Notes under the pieces: model-generated | Database searches by the model: none | What the model saw: only the letters and a program-made list of their open reading frames with translations | What the model was told of the DNA's origin: nothing | Position numbers and translations under genes: made by a program | Source of the DNA: Streptomyces sp. DH-12 | Lineage (GTDB): Bacteria; Actinomycetota; Actinomycetes; Streptomycetales; Streptomycetaceae | DNA: 64,000 nt | Direction: 5' to 3' | NCBI RefSeq assembly: GCF_002899455.1 | Contig: NZ_PPFB01000001.1 | Span: forward strand, 4,556,001-4,620,000 | Shown: positions 24,768 to 33,665 of the stretch, one piece after another | How the letters are laid out: every line of letters begins with the position of its first letter | Numbering within the stretch: position 1 is the first letter of the stretch

Positions 24768-25412
24768 TCACCTGCGCCAGAACAGGTGGTGCGCCACCCC
24801 GCTCGGGCTGGGCACGATCTCCAGGTGGTACCGGTCGAGCAGGTCCTCGGGGGAGTCCCACAGCCGCAGGCCGGAGCCCAGCTTCACCGGCGACACCGCC
24901 ACGTGCAGGGTGTCCACGAGTCCGGCGTCGAGGAACTGGCGCACGGTCGTGACCCCGCCGCCGAGCCGCACGTCCTTGCCGTTCGCCGCCTCCCGCGCCA
25001 GGTCCAGCACCCGCTCCGGGTCGCCCTCGACGAAGTGGAACGTGGTGTCGGACAGCGTGAACGACGGCCGCGGGTGGTGGGTCAGCACGAACACCGGCGT
25101 GCGGAACGGCGGCTCGTCCCCCCACCAGCCCAGCCACTCGTGGTCGTGCCAGGGCCCGCGCTGGGGCCCGAACTTGTTGCGGCCCATGATCTCCGCGCCG
25201 ATGTTGTGGGCGAAGTCACGGGTGAAGTAGTCGTCGAGGCCCCGGGTCCCGCCGGGCGCGGTGCGGTTCGGCCAGCTCGCGGTCGCTCCCGCCCAGGCGA
25301 ACAGCTCCCCGGGGTTCACATGGCCGAAAGGGTGCTCCAGACTCTGGTCCTCGCCCGCGCCGATCCCGTCGGCCGAGACGTTGAAATTCTGCACGCGCAG
25401 CAGCTGAGACAC
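24768..25412 (-). CDS. RibD C-terminal/dihydrofolate-reductase-like protein
   Basis: This 214-residue protein has the DHFR fold of the RibD-C family: N-terminal LRVQNFNVSADGIGAG, the NADP-site pattern IGAEIMGRNKFGP, PVFVLTHHPR, GKDVRLGGGVTTVRQFLDAG with the Gly-Gly nucleotide loop, and LVDTLHVAVSPVKLGSGLRL. Such proteins are NADPH-dependent reductases of unclear substrate and are usually neither true folate reductases nor riboflavin enzymes. The start is placed at GTG 25412 because AGGAGGAACA directly precedes it; an ATG five codons upstream has no such site. It ends convergent with the acyl-CoA dehydrogenase. Confidence 0.85.
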   Translation of the reverse strand: MSQLLRVQNFNVSADGIGAGEDQSLEHPFGHVNPGELFAWAGATASWPNRTAPGGTRGLDDYFTRDFAHNIGAEIMGRNKFGPQRGPWHDHEWLGWWGDEPPFRTPVFVLTHHPRPSFTLSDTTFHFVEGDPERVLDLAREAANGKDVRLGGGVTTVRQFLDAGLVDTLHVAVSPVKLGSGLRLWDSPEDLLDRYHLEIVPSPSGVAHHLFWRR

Positions 25413-25477
25413 TGTTCCTCCTGACATCGGTGACAGGAGGTGGACTCCCCGGGCGCGGAGAACTCATCGGCGCCGGC

Positions 25478-26641
25478 TCACAGGAAACGCCGGATCGGGG
25501 TGACCGCGGTCTCCGCGAGGCGGGCGCGCAGGGGGCGCCGCCTCCAGCGGGCCGGGTCGATCGGCTCGCTCTGCTTGCGGTCGGCGTCGAAGTCGGCGTC
25601 GAGCCGGGCGGTGAAGTCCTCGTCGAGGACGGCCAGCATGACCTCCTCGTCGTGCTCCAGGGAGCGGCGGTTGAAGTTGGTGGAGCCGATCAGGGAGCAG
25701 ACGCCGTCCACCGTGATGATCTTCGTGTGGAGCATGGTCGGCTGGTACTCCCGCACCTCCACGCCCGCGTCCACCAGCGTCTGGTAGTGCTGCCGCCCGG
25801 CGAGCAGGCAGGCGCGCTGGTCGGTGTGCGGCCCGGGCAGCAGGATCTCCACCTCGACGCCCCGGCGGGCGGCGGCCGCCAGCAGGTCGACGAAATAGGC
25901 GTCGGGCGCGAAGTACGCCGTGGACAGCCGGAACCGCTCCCGCGCCGAGGTGATCACCACGCGCAGCAGGGTCTGCATGTCCTGCCAGCCGAAGCTGGCC
26001 GAGCCCCGCACCACCTGGACCGTGGCGTTGCCGGGCTGCTCCTGCGGGGTGAAGCGGTCGCACGCGTCGTACAGCTCGTCGTGGCACTCGGCCCAGTTCT
26101 GCGCGAAGGCCGCCGCGATGCCGTCCACGGCCGGTCCGCGGACCCGGACGTGGGTGTCGCGCCACTCGCCGGGGTTGCGGGCGTCGCCGCACCACTCCTG
26201 CGCGATGCCGACCCCGCCGGTGAAGGCGGTGTGCTCGTCGGTGACCAGGACCTTGCGGTGGCAGCGGTGGTTCTGCCGCATCGGCGACAGCCGGGTGGGC
26301 TTGCGGAACCACGCCACGTGGACGCCGGCGTCCTCCATCGCCTTCAGCAGCTCCGGCTCTATCTCCTTGGCGCCGAAGCCGTCCAGCAGCAGGCGCACGC
26401 GGACGCCCGCGCGGGCCCGGTCGGCCAGCGCCTCGGCGAACTCCCGCGCGATGTCGCCCCGCCAGTAGACGAACGTCATCATGTCGACCGTGTGCTCCGC
26501 GGCGCGGACCGCCTCCAGCATCGCGGGGAAGATCTCGTCGCCGTTGCGCAGCGGCACGAGTTCGTTGCCCTCGGTCGCCGCGATGCCGATGAGCCGTTCC
26601 AGCCGTCTGCGCAGCCGCTTCCGCTCCGTCTGTGGTGTCAC
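25478..26641 (-). CDS. Phospholipase-D-family protein, cardiolipin-synthase-like
   Basis: This 387-residue protein has two PLD half-domains. The first active-site motif is CHRKVLVTDEHTAFTGG (His-x-Lys-x4-Asp, about residues 148-164). The second is LHTKIITVDGVCSLIGSTN (about residues 300-318). Other family segments are TVDMMTFVYWRGDIA and LSTAYFAPDAYFVDLL. There is no N-terminal membrane helix, unlike classical bacterial Cls, so it may be the soluble ClsB/C type or a phosphatidyl transferase of similar fold. GTG 26641 follows GGGGAGAGGGAC. Its neighbours do not define a pathway. Confidence 0.88.
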   Translation of the reverse strand: MTPQTERKRLRRRLERLIGIAATEGNELVPLRNGDEIFPAMLEAVRAAEHTVDMMTFVYWRGDIAREFAEALADRARAGVRVRLLLDGFGAKEIEPELLKAMEDAGVHVAWFRKPTRLSPMRQNHRCHRKVLVTDEHTAFTGGVGIAQEWCGDARNPGEWRDTHVRVRGPAVDGIAAAFAQNWAECHDELYDACDRFTPQEQPGNATVQVVRGSASFGWQDMQTLLRVVITSARERFRLSTAYFAPDAYFVDLLAAAARRGVEVEILLPGPHTDQRACLLAGRQHYQTLVDAGVEVREYQPTMLHTKIITVDGVCSLIGSTNFNRRSLEHDEEVMLAVLDEDFTARLDADFDADRKQSEPIDPARWRRRPLRARLAETAVTPIRRFL

Positions 26642-26820
26642 GTCCCTCTCCCCTGTGTGTCTGCCGACCGCCCCCTCGGCGCCGTGGTCAGGGGCGCCAT
26701 CCCCCTTCTTGCCGTTCCCGGCCCGGCCAAGCGGCGTCCTGTGGTGGTCATGGACACAGAGGCGTAGGACGGGAGGTGCGAGGGCCGAACGGCGGTCCCC
26801 GCCGTCCCCCGGGAGGAACC

Positions 26821-27186
26821 ATGACCCAGCAGCAGCCGGCCACGGAACCGCTGAGCAAGGAGATGCAGGACTGCGTCCAGGCGTGCATGGCCTGCCACGG
26901 CGTGTGCGAGGAGACCATGAGCGCGTGTCTGCAGACGGGCGGCGAGGCCCACACGCGGATCATGCGGGCGCTCCTGGACTGTTCGGAGATGACCCGCATG
27001 TGCGCGGACATGATGATGCGCCGCTCGCCGCTGGCGAACGAGATGTGCATGATGTGCGCGCAGGCCTGCGACCTGTGCGCCGAGGCGTGCATGTCGATGC
27101 CGGACGACGAGCGGATGACGCGGTGCGCCGAGTCCTGCCGCCGCTGCTCCGAGACGTGCCGTGCGATGGCGGGCGCCCCGATGTGA
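26821..27186 (+). CDS. Four-helix-bundle copper-binding protein (Csp-like)
   Basis: This 121-residue protein is dominated by Cys, Met and His placed along four helices: DCVQACMACHGVCEETMSAC, DCSEMTRMCADMMMR, MCMMCAQACDLCAEACMSM, RCAESCRRCSETCRAM. This spacing matches copper-storage proteins (Csp family), which hold many Cu(I) ions inside the bundle. The absence of a signal peptide points to the cytosolic Csp3-type. A strong GGGAGGAACC ribosome site precedes ATG 26821. It is a single-gene unit followed by a 26-base palindrome. Function in copper buffering is known for the family; metal stoichiometry here is unknown. Confidence 0.88.
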   Translation: MTQQQPATEPLSKEMQDCVQACMACHGVCEETMSACLQTGGEAHTRIMRALLDCSEMTRMCADMMMRRSPLANEMCMMCAQACDLCAEACMSMPDDERMTRCAESCRRCSETCRAMAGAPM

Positions 27187-27206
27187 CGGACGTGCCGGAC
27201 ACGCGC

Positions 27207-27232
27207 GAGGGCACCCCCGCGGGGGTGCCCTC
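27207..27232. terminator. Palindromic terminator between Csp gene and LCP1
   Basis: A perfect 26-base palindrome (13-base arms, no spacer) lies 20 bases after the copper protein and before the convergent LCP gene stop. Confidence 0.75.
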
Positions 27233-27253
27233 GTCACGGTGACCGCGGAGGCG

Positions 27254-28513
27254 TCAGTCGCCCTTGACGGTGACCTTCTCGTCGTTGTTCAGCTGGTCGA
27301 CCAGCTGCTTCACCTTCTCCTTGTCCCACAGCAGGTTGCCGCCGCTGGACCCGGAGACCGGCATGTTCATCGACGTGCCCTCGCCGCCGCTGACGCCCTT
27401 CATCGACCAGAACATGTCGGCCAGGTCGAACAGGCCCATGTCCTTGTCGACGATCAGGGAGTCCATGCCCGCGCCCAGGGTCGGGTACAGCCTGAACGGG
27501 TTGAGCACGGTGCTGGGGGTGGCCGCCTGGTCGGCCAGGGCGGACAGGAACTTCTGCTGGTTCTTGGTGCGGTCCAGGTCGGAGCCGGCGAGCGCGTAGC
27601 GGGTGCGGACGAAGGCGAGCGCCTCCTCGCCGTTCAGGGTCTGCTTGCCCTTCTTGAGGTCGGCGCCGGACTTGGTGTCCTTGATGTCCTGCGGGATGTC
27701 GATCTCCACGCCGCCGAGCGCGTCCACGATGTTCGCGAAGCCGGCGAAGCCGATCTCCACGTAGTGGTCGATGTACAGGCCGGTGTTGAACTCGACGGTG
27801 CGGACCAGCAGTTCGGGGCCGTCCTCGGCGTACGCGGCGTTCAGCTTCACCTGGCGGCCGGTGCCCTGGTAGACCTTCCCGGACTCGGAGCCCTTGAAGG
27901 TGGGGATCTCCACGTTGGAGTCACGGGGGAGCGATATGAGGGTCGAACCGTTGTCCCCGGTGTGCAGGATCATCATCGAGTCCGTGCGCTTGCCCTCGGA
28001 GGAGCCGGTGCGCAGCCGCTTCTTGTCCTCGGCGGACAGGCCCTCGCGGCTGTCGGAGCCGACGATGAGGTAGTTGGTGCCCTCGCCCTTCTCGGGCCGC
28101 TCGATCACCTTCGACAGGTCGACCTCGCGGTTGAGCTTGGAGTCGGCCCAGAAGTAGGTGGCGACGGTGGTGACGAACACCACGGTCACCAGGGTGATGG
28201 CCGTCCACTTGATACGGCGCCGCCAGTCCGGCGCGGGGCGCTGCGGGCCGTGGCCGTCACCGCCGCCGCGTCCGCCCGCGCCGTACACCTGGCCGGTGTT
28301 GTAGCCGCTGTCGTAGCCGCCTCCGTGGCCCTGGCCGTCGACGTAGCCGGGCTGCTGCGGAACCGAGCCGTGGGCGCCCTGCCCGGGAGGGGTGGGCTGT
28401 CCGCGCCGGACCTGCCGCATGACACGGGCGCTCTCGGGCTGTGCGCTCGCGCTCCCGCGTCCGTAGCGGCGGCCGCGGTTGTCGTCGGACCATGCCTCGG
28501 GCCAATCATTCAT
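27254..28513 (-). CDS. LytR-CpsA-Psr (LCP) family cell-wall polymer ligase 1
   Basis: LCP enzymes transfer polyprenyl-linked glycopolymers to peptidoglycan outside the membrane. This 419-residue protein has a cytoplasmic Gly/Tyr/Gln-rich head (about residues 1-90), one transmembrane helix (about 93-113, TAITLVTVVFVTTVATYF), then the LCP domain with IVGSDSREG, DSMMILHTG, LISLPRDSNVEIP (conserved pyrophosphate Arg), KLNAAYAEDG, FANIVDALGGVEI and ALAFVRTRYALAGSDLDR. It lacks a LytR_C extension. It is the first of six LCP genes in 11.4 kb and is divergent from an acyl-CoA thioesterase gene. Confidence 0.93.
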   Translation of the reverse strand: MNDWPEAWSDDNRGRRYGRGSASAQPESARVMRQVRRGQPTPPGQGAHGSVPQQPGYVDGQGHGGGYDSGYNTGQVYGAGGRGGGDGHGPQRPAPDWRRRIKWTAITLVTVVFVTTVATYFWADSKLNREVDLSKVIERPEKGEGTNYLIVGSDSREGLSAEDKKRLRTGSSEGKRTDSMMILHTGDNGSTLISLPRDSNVEIPTFKGSESGKVYQGTGRQVKLNAAYAEDGPELLVRTVEFNTGLYIDHYVEIGFAGFANIVDALGGVEIDIPQDIKDTKSGADLKKGKQTLNGEEALAFVRTRYALAGSDLDRTKNQQKFLSALADQAATPSTVLNPFRLYPTLGAGMDSLIVDKDMGLFDLADMFWSMKGVSGGEGTSMNMPVSGSSGGNLLWDKEKVKQLVDQLNNDEKVTVKGD

Positions 28514-28618
28514 GGCAGACAGTGTGCAGGTCCGGACGGGCGGCCATACACGGGTCGTCGGAAATCAGGACCGCGCTGTTGCGAAGCTGACACAAAATGG
28601 CTGGTCGTCACCTCGGCA

Positions 28619-28624
28619 TAAGGT
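28619..28624 (+). promoter_or_regulatory. Candidate -10 of a leaderless thioesterase mRNA
   Basis: TAAGGT precedes ATG 28632 by 7 bases. Only a weak purine run overlaps it. Confidence 0.3.
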
Positions 28625-28631
28625 GGATGCC

Positions 28632-29189
28632 ATGACAGACCAGGCCCCTGCCGCGCAGACGGACAGTCCGGAGATCCCGGGCAAGCCCGTCTCGGCGTCC
28701 CGCACCACCCTCAGCCACATCATGACCCACAGCGACACCAATCTCCTGGGCACCGTGCACGGTGGGGTGATCATGAAACTGGTCGACGACGCGGCGGGCG
28801 CCGTCGCCGGCCGCCACTCCGGAGGACCGGCCGTGACGGCCTCCATGGACGAGATGGCGTTCCTCGAGCCGGTCCGCGTGGGTGATCTTGTTCACGTCAA
28901 GGCCCAGGTCAACTGGACCGGCCGGAGCTCGATGGAGGTCGGGGTGCGGGTCCTGGCCGAGCGCTGGAACGAGTCGACGCCGGCCACGCACGTCGGCTCC
29001 GCCTACCTCGTGTTCGCCGCCGTCGACGCCGACGGCAAGCCGCGCCGGGTGCCGCCGGTCGTCCCGGAGACCGAACAGGACCGCCGCCGCTACCAGGAGG
29101 CCCAGATCCGCCGCACCCACCGCCTGGCCCGCCGCCGGGCGATCCTGGACCTCCGCGAGAAGCGCGCGGCGGAGGGCTTCGAGGACTGA
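28632..29189 (+). CDS. Hotdog-fold acyl-CoA thioesterase
   Basis: This 185-residue protein hydrolyses acyl-CoA esters. The hotdog signature is HSDTNLLGTVHGGVIMKLVDDAA (Asn, His and Asp region of the YciA/BACH group), followed by SMDEMAFLEPVRVGDLVHVKAQ and TGRSSMEVGVRVLAE. A basic C-terminal tail of about 40 residues follows. It sits alone between two LCP genes on the opposite strand, so the locus is probably historical rather than functional, although recycling of acyl groups from envelope lipids is conceivable. The start at ATG 28632 may be leaderless; an ATG two codons upstream is also in frame. Confidence 0.9.
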   Translation: MTDQAPAAQTDSPEIPGKPVSASRTTLSHIMTHSDTNLLGTVHGGVIMKLVDDAAGAVAGRHSGGPAVTASMDEMAFLEPVRVGDLVHVKAQVNWTGRSSMEVGVRVLAERWNESTPATHVGSAYLVFAAVDADGKPRRVPPVVPETEQDRRRYQEAQIRRTHRLARRRAILDLREKRAAEGFED

Positions 29190-29235
29190 CGCGCCCGCCC
29201 GGAGCCCGCCACGCGGCGGCCCGCCCGGACGCGGC

Positions 29236-30711
29236 TCAGCCGCAGTTGACCTCGTCGCCGCGGACCACTCCGAACTCTCCCTGGCCCGGGTCCCGGGGGC
29301 GTACCTTGCGGACCTTCTCGAAGTCGGTGCCCGCGACGACCTTCAGGGTGGGGCCCTGGCCCTCGACCGGGCGGAGTTCGCTGCCGGGGAGCGCCGCCGC
29401 GAGGGACTTCGCCGAGCGGTCCCAGCGGGGGTCGTAGGCGACGACCGTGCGCGTGTGGTCCTGACGGGCGGCGTTGACGGGGGCCTTGGTGGTGTCGAAG
29501 CCGGTCGCCGCCAGGGCCGCGTCCACGCGCCGGCCGAGACCGGGCGTGCGGGTGCCGTTCTCGACCTGCACGCGGATCTGCTTCGGGTCGACCGGCACCC
29601 GCAGGGCCGCGCCGGACGAGGACCGCGCGGACAGCGGCTGGTCGCGGCGGAGCGCGTCGAAGATGCGCTCGGACTTCTCCGGGTCCCACTTCAGCGTCGA
29701 GCCGATGCCCTTCACCACGTGGCCCGGCGTCACCACGGGCACGGTGGTGAACTCCGACGACGACGGCGAGAAGTTCCGCATCGCCCGCCCCAGGTCGAGC
29801 AGCTCACCGGCGCCGAACCCCTCGTCCGCGCGGACCGAGCCGAGCACCGCGCGGGTGACGTCCCGGAACCTCATCGGGTTCAGCAGGATCCCGGACGAGG
29901 CGGCCCGCTCCACCAGCGCCGCGAGGAAGTGCTGCTGCCGCCTCATCCGGCTGAGGTCGGAACCCCCGTCGACGTGCCGGGCGCGGACGTACTGCAGGGC
30001 CTCGCCGCCCTTGAGGGTGTGCCGGCCCGCGGGCAGGTCGAGCCCGCTGCGGCTGTCCCTCAGCCGCTGGTCGGTGCAGATCTCCACACCGCCGACGACG
30101 TCGACGGTCTTCATGAAGCTGGCGAAGTCGACCTCCAGGTAATGGTCGATCTTCACCCGGGTCATCTTCTCCACCGTCCGCACGGTGAGCTGCGGCCCGC
30201 CCTCCGCGTAGGCCGCGTTCAGCCTCAGCGGATGCCCCTTGTGCCGCTGCCCGCTCACCCGGTCGGTGTGCGGGGGCGTCTCGGCGTAGGAGTCGCGGGG
30301 CAGGCTGACGACGCTGGCGCGGTCCCGGTCCTCCGAGATGTGCACGATCATGATCGTGTCCGTGCAGTGGCAGGGCGCCCCGCCGAGCCGGTACTTCTCC
30401 CGCTCCTCCTCGCCGACGCTGTCCCGCCCGTCCGTGCCGACCAGCAGGATGTTCATGCCGTGCCCGGCCCGCGGCCGGTTCTTCATGTCGCGGAAGGGGT
30501 CGACCCGTGCGATGTCGTCGTCGAGCCCGCTGAGCACCGCGTGCCCGATCCCGGCGGACGCGAGCACCACGACCGACAGCGCGGTGACCGTGCGCATGAC
30601 CCAGCGCGGCCGGCGGCGCGGGGGCGCGGGCGGGTGCGGGGCCGGGCGGGACGGCCGCGCCGGGCGCCGCCCGGGGGTTCGGGGCCGTGGGGAGCGCGGC
30701 GGCGTGGGCAA
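29236..30711 (-). CDS. LytR-CpsA-Psr family cell-wall polymer ligase 2, with LytR_C domain
   Basis: This protein of about 491 residues has a Pro/Arg-rich head, a transmembrane helix (TVTALSVVVLASAGIGHAVL), the LCP domain and a C-terminal LytR_C-type domain (IRVQVENGTRTPGLGRRVDA onward). LCP motifs are LVGTDGRDS, DTIMIVHISEDR, VVSLPRDSYAETP, DVVGGVEICTDQR and ALQYVRARHVDGGSDLSRM. A Cys-His-Cys triplet in GAPCHCTDTIM is unusual just before the conserved Asp. I place the start at TTG 30711 because GGAGGTG lies 5-7 bases ahead; the longer open frame lacks a ribosome site. It is divergent from a glycosyltransferase gene. Confidence 0.9.
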   Translation of the reverse strand: MPTPPRSPRPRTPGRRPARPSRPAPHPPAPPRRRPRWVMRTVTALSVVVLASAGIGHAVLSGLDDDIARVDPFRDMKNRPRAGHGMNILLVGTDGRDSVGEEEREKYRLGGAPCHCTDTIMIVHISEDRDRASVVSLPRDSYAETPPHTDRVSGQRHKGHPLRLNAAYAEGGPQLTVRTVEKMTRVKIDHYLEVDFASFMKTVDVVGGVEICTDQRLRDSRSGLDLPAGRHTLKGGEALQYVRARHVDGGSDLSRMRRQQHFLAALVERAASSGILLNPMRFRDVTRAVLGSVRADEGFGAGELLDLGRAMRNFSPSSSEFTTVPVVTPGHVVKGIGSTLKWDPEKSERIFDALRRDQPLSARSSSGAALRVPVDPKQIRVQVENGTRTPGLGRRVDAALAATGFDTTKAPVNAARQDHTRTVVAYDPRWDRSAKSLAAALPGSELRPVEGQGPTLKVVAGTDFEKVRKVRPRDPGQGEFGVVRGDEVNCG

Positions 30712-30839
30712 GGGGGCACCTCCGGACGACGGCCGAGCGTGGAATCGTGAGCACCGTAGGCCGATACGATCTGCGGCCCCGCGCACAGCACCCCGGCACG
30801 CGCAACCGTGTCCCCCGTTCGCGGTAACGTGAGGCTCCT

Positions 30840-31880
30840 ATGAACGCCAATCCCGACGTGCGGCCCCCGGCCGTTTCCGTGATCATGCCCGTCCTCAACG
30901 AGGAGCGGCATCTGCGCGGCGCGGTCCGCGCGATCCTCGCCCAGGAGTACGCCGGTGAGATGGAGGTCGTGATCGCCCTCGGTCCGTCCACGGACCGCAC
31001 GGACGAGATCGCCGCCGAACTCGTCGCCGAGGACCCGCGGGTGCGCACCGTGCCCAATCCGACCGGCCGCACCCCGGCCGCCCTCAACGCGGCGATCGAG
31101 GCCTCGCGCCATCCGGTCGTGGTCCGCGTCGACGGCCACGGGATGCTCTCCCCGAACTACATCGCCACCGCCGTACGCCTCCTGGAGGAGACCGGCGCGC
31201 AGAACGTCGGCGGCGTCATGCACGCCGAGGGCGAGAACGACTGGGAGCGCGCCGTCGCCGCCGCGATGACCTCGAAGATCGGCGTGGGCAACGCCGCCTT
31301 CCACACCGGCGGCGAGGCGGGCCCCGCCGAGACCGTGTACCTGGGCGTGTTCCGGCGCGAGGCGCTGGAGCGGCAGGGCGGCTACAACGTGGAGTTCATC
31401 CGCGCCCAGGACTGGGAGCTGAACTTCCGCATCCGCGAGGCGGGCGGGCTCATCTGGTTCTCGCCCGAGCTGAGGGTGTCGTACCGGCCCCGCCCGTCCG
31501 TGCGGGCGCTCGCCAAGCAGTACAAGGACTACGGCCGTTGGCGCCACGTGGTGGCCCGCTACCACGCCGGCTCCATCAACCTGCGCTACCTCGCCCCGCC
31601 GACCGCGGTGTGCGCGATCGCGGCCGGCCTCGTGGTGGGCGCGGCGCTCACCCCGTGGGGCTTCGTGGTCCCCGGCGGCTACCTCGCGGCGATCGTGGCG
31701 GGCTCCATACCCGCCGGCAAGGGGCTGCCGCTGAAGGCGCGGCTGCGCATCCCGGTGGCCCTGGCCACCATGCACATGTCGTGGGGCTGGGGCTTCCTGA
31801 CCAGCCCGCGCTCGCTGGCGAAGAAGGTCATCGCCTCCCGGCGCCCCGCCGTCCGGGCGGAGGACGCCAAGGCGGCCTGA
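30840..31880 (+). CDS. Family 2 glycosyltransferase, ExoA-like
   Basis: This 346-residue enzyme has a GT-A domain: VSVIMPVLNEERHLRGAVRA, PTGRTPAALNAAIEAS, a metal-site-like VVRVDGHGMLSPNYI, and YNVEFIRAQDWELNFRIREAGG with the catalytic-type Asp. After RPRPSVRALAKQYKDYGRWR two or three hydrophobic helices (about residues 255-315) anchor it in the membrane. The layout resembles ExoA-type succinoglycan glucosyltransferases and others that build polyprenyl-linked oligosaccharides. It lies between LCP genes, suggesting it makes part of the polymer those ligases attach. A GAGG lies 5 bases before ATG 30840. Confidence 0.88.
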   Translation: MNANPDVRPPAVSVIMPVLNEERHLRGAVRAILAQEYAGEMEVVIALGPSTDRTDEIAAELVAEDPRVRTVPNPTGRTPAALNAAIEASRHPVVVRVDGHGMLSPNYIATAVRLLEETGAQNVGGVMHAEGENDWERAVAAAMTSKIGVGNAAFHTGGEAGPAETVYLGVFRREALERQGGYNVEFIRAQDWELNFRIREAGGLIWFSPELRVSYRPRPSVRALAKQYKDYGRWRHVVARYHAGSINLRYLAPPTAVCAIAAGLVVGAALTPWGFVVPGGYLAAIVAGSIPAGKGLPLKARLRIPVALATMHMSWGWGFLTSPRSLAKKVIASRRPAVRAEDAKAA

Positions 31881-31909
31881 CGCCCCGTCCGCCCTGCACG
31901 CCGAGAGCC

Positions 31910-31942
31910 GAAGGCCCCTTCCCGCGCCGGGAAGGGGCCTTC
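31910..31942. terminator. Bidirectional terminator between glycosyltransferase and LCP3
   Basis: Perfect 15-base arms (31910-31924, 31928-31942) with a 3-base loop separate convergent stops. Confidence 0.85.
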
Positions 31943-31946
31943 GCGC

Positions 31947-33521
31947 TCACCAGGTGAAGGCGGGGTCCACGTGCATGCAGGCCTTGTCGTCCGCGCCGTT
32001 GAGCGCCTGCGCCGACTCGGGCATGGCGTCGTCCTCCTCGGGCGCCTCGTACCGCGTGCCCTCGCGCCAGTCGGCGCCCACGACGAGCGTCACGCCGGAC
32101 ACGTCGGTGGACCGCTTCACCGCGTCGGCCGGGATGCCGAGGACCGCGGCGACACGGCGGGCGTCGCCCTCCAGGTCGGCGCTCGGGTAGCGCACCACCG
32201 TGCGCTCCTCGGCGGAGGCGCCGTCGGTGTCGGCGGTGGCGCTCGTGAAGCCCTTCTCCCGGAGCTCCCCGGCGATGGCGCCGGCCCGGTCGGGGGCGGG
32301 CGCGAGGGCGTCGGTGCGGGTGCCGTTGCGGACCTGCACGGCGATGTCGGCGTCCTCGGCGGCCGGATCGGCGGGCGGCTTCTCCACGAGGGGCTTCGGC
32401 TCGGCGTCCCTGCCGTCCAGGGCGATGTCCTCGCGCACCAGCCGGAACAGCTTCTCGGCGTCCTCGGTGGGCTCCACGCGGGCGCCCACGTACCGGTTGG
32501 GCATCGTGGTCATGGTGATGCGCTCCGGCGGCACCTTCCGCAGCTCGGTGCTCAGGTCGTACAGCTTCTTCACCGTGTCGAGGCCGGGGTCGACGGTGAG
32601 CGCGCGGGTGGCCTCCTCGGCCAGCCGGCGCAGGCTGTTGGGGCTGCTGAGGGTGGCGTTCTCGCGCAGCTGCCGGGCCAGCGAGTTCATGTACATGTGC
32701 TGAGCCTTGGCGCGCGCCAGGTCGCTGCCGTCCTCGAAGCCGTACCGGGTGCGCAGCCACTGCAGGGCCTGCTCGCCCTTGACGGGGTGGGTGCCCTTCG
32801 GCAGCTTCAGCCCGGAGCCGTGCCCCTGGCTGTCGCGCGAGTGGATGTTGGCGTCGACGCAGACGGGGACGCCGCCGATCGCGTCCGCCATGGCCACCAC
32901 GCCCGCGAAGTCCACCATGACGAAGTGGTCGATGTGGATGCCGGTGAGCTCCTGCCAGGTGGCCACCGTGCAGCCCGGACCGCCGTGCCCGAGGCTCTGG
33001 TTGGCCATCACGCGGCCCTCGCTCGCCGGGTACACCGTGCCGTCGTCGGGGTCGGTGCACTTGGGGATGTGCAGCAGGGTGTCGCGCGGCATGCTGATCA
33101 CGGACATGTTGCTGCGGTCGGCGGACAGGTGCACCAGCATCTGCACGTCCGCCAGCGGCGTGGAGCCGAACGTCTCGCGGGCGCCGCCGAGTTCCTGGTT
33201 CGCCTCGCTGTCCCGCGCGTCGCTGCCGATGAGCAGGATGTTCAGCGGGGTCTGGCCGGCCGCGTTGGGCGTCGGCGCGGCGACCTTGCTGTCGCCGAGG
33301 TTCAGCGGGTCCTTCTTGATGTTGTCGTTGAGCTGCCGGTAGTACAGGAAACCCGCCCCGCCGGCCGCGAGGACGAGCAGCGCGAGCACCGCGGCCGACC
33401 ACGTGAGTATCCGGCGGCCGCGCCGGGGGCGGGGGCCCGTGCCGTCGGCGGGCGGCTCGTCGTCGGGAGCCGGCGCGAGCTCCTCGTCGCGGGCCTTCTC
33501 CCGCGTGGCGTTCTGTGTCAC
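31947..33521 (-). CDS. LytR-CpsA-Psr family cell-wall polymer ligase 3, with LytR_C domain
   Basis: This 524-residue LCP protein has a short charged head, a membrane helix (about residues 38-60, WSAAVLALLVLAAGGAGFLY), the LCP domain (LIGSDARDS, DVQMLVHLSADR, VISMPRDTLLHIPKC, MADAIGGVPVCVD, ALQWLRTRYGFEDGSDLAR) and a LytR_C domain beginning at IAVQVRNGTRTDALAP. It starts at GTG 33521 behind AAGGACAGGGCA. It closely resembles the next gene, including an inserted CTDPDDGTVYPA segment, GHGGPGCTVATWQELTG, and the ending ACM-V---F-W, so the two arose by tandem duplication. It is probably transcribed with, or just after, LCP4. Confidence 0.93.
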   Translation of the reverse strand: MTQNATREKARDEELAPAPDDEPPADGTGPRPRRGRRILTWSAAVLALLVLAAGGAGFLYYRQLNDNIKKDPLNLGDSKVAAPTPNAAGQTPLNILLIGSDARDSEANQELGGARETFGSTPLADVQMLVHLSADRSNMSVISMPRDTLLHIPKCTDPDDGTVYPASEGRVMANQSLGHGGPGCTVATWQELTGIHIDHFVMVDFAGVVAMADAIGGVPVCVDANIHSRDSQGHGSGLKLPKGTHPVKGEQALQWLRTRYGFEDGSDLARAKAQHMYMNSLARQLRENATLSSPNSLRRLAEEATRALTVDPGLDTVKKLYDLSTELRKVPPERITMTTMPNRYVGARVEPTEDAEKLFRLVREDIALDGRDAEPKPLVEKPPADPAAEDADIAVQVRNGTRTDALAPAPDRAGAIAGELREKGFTSATADTDGASAEERTVVRYPSADLEGDARRVAAVLGIPADAVKRSTDVSGVTLVVGADWREGTRYEAPEEDDAMPESAQALNGADDKACMHVDPAFTW

Positions 33522-33594
33522 TGCCCTGTCCTTCCCACCCCTGGAAACACCTCGCTCCGGCGCGCAGGCCCGCCCTGCGTCCTGTTAGACGCAC

Positions 33595-33606
33595 GACGGG
33601 CCCGTC
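33595..33606. repeat. Palindrome GACGGGCCCGTC, copy 1
   Basis: This perfect 12-base palindrome lies in the gap between LCP4 and LCP3. An identical copy lies in the gap between LCP5 and LCP4. It could be part of a terminator for the upstream gene or a shared operator. Confidence 0.5.
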
Positions 33607-33665
33607 AGTTGCCCCCGGTCATCCCTCGATTTCCCCGAGGGACGGCGGGGGCCCGGCCGCGGTCG

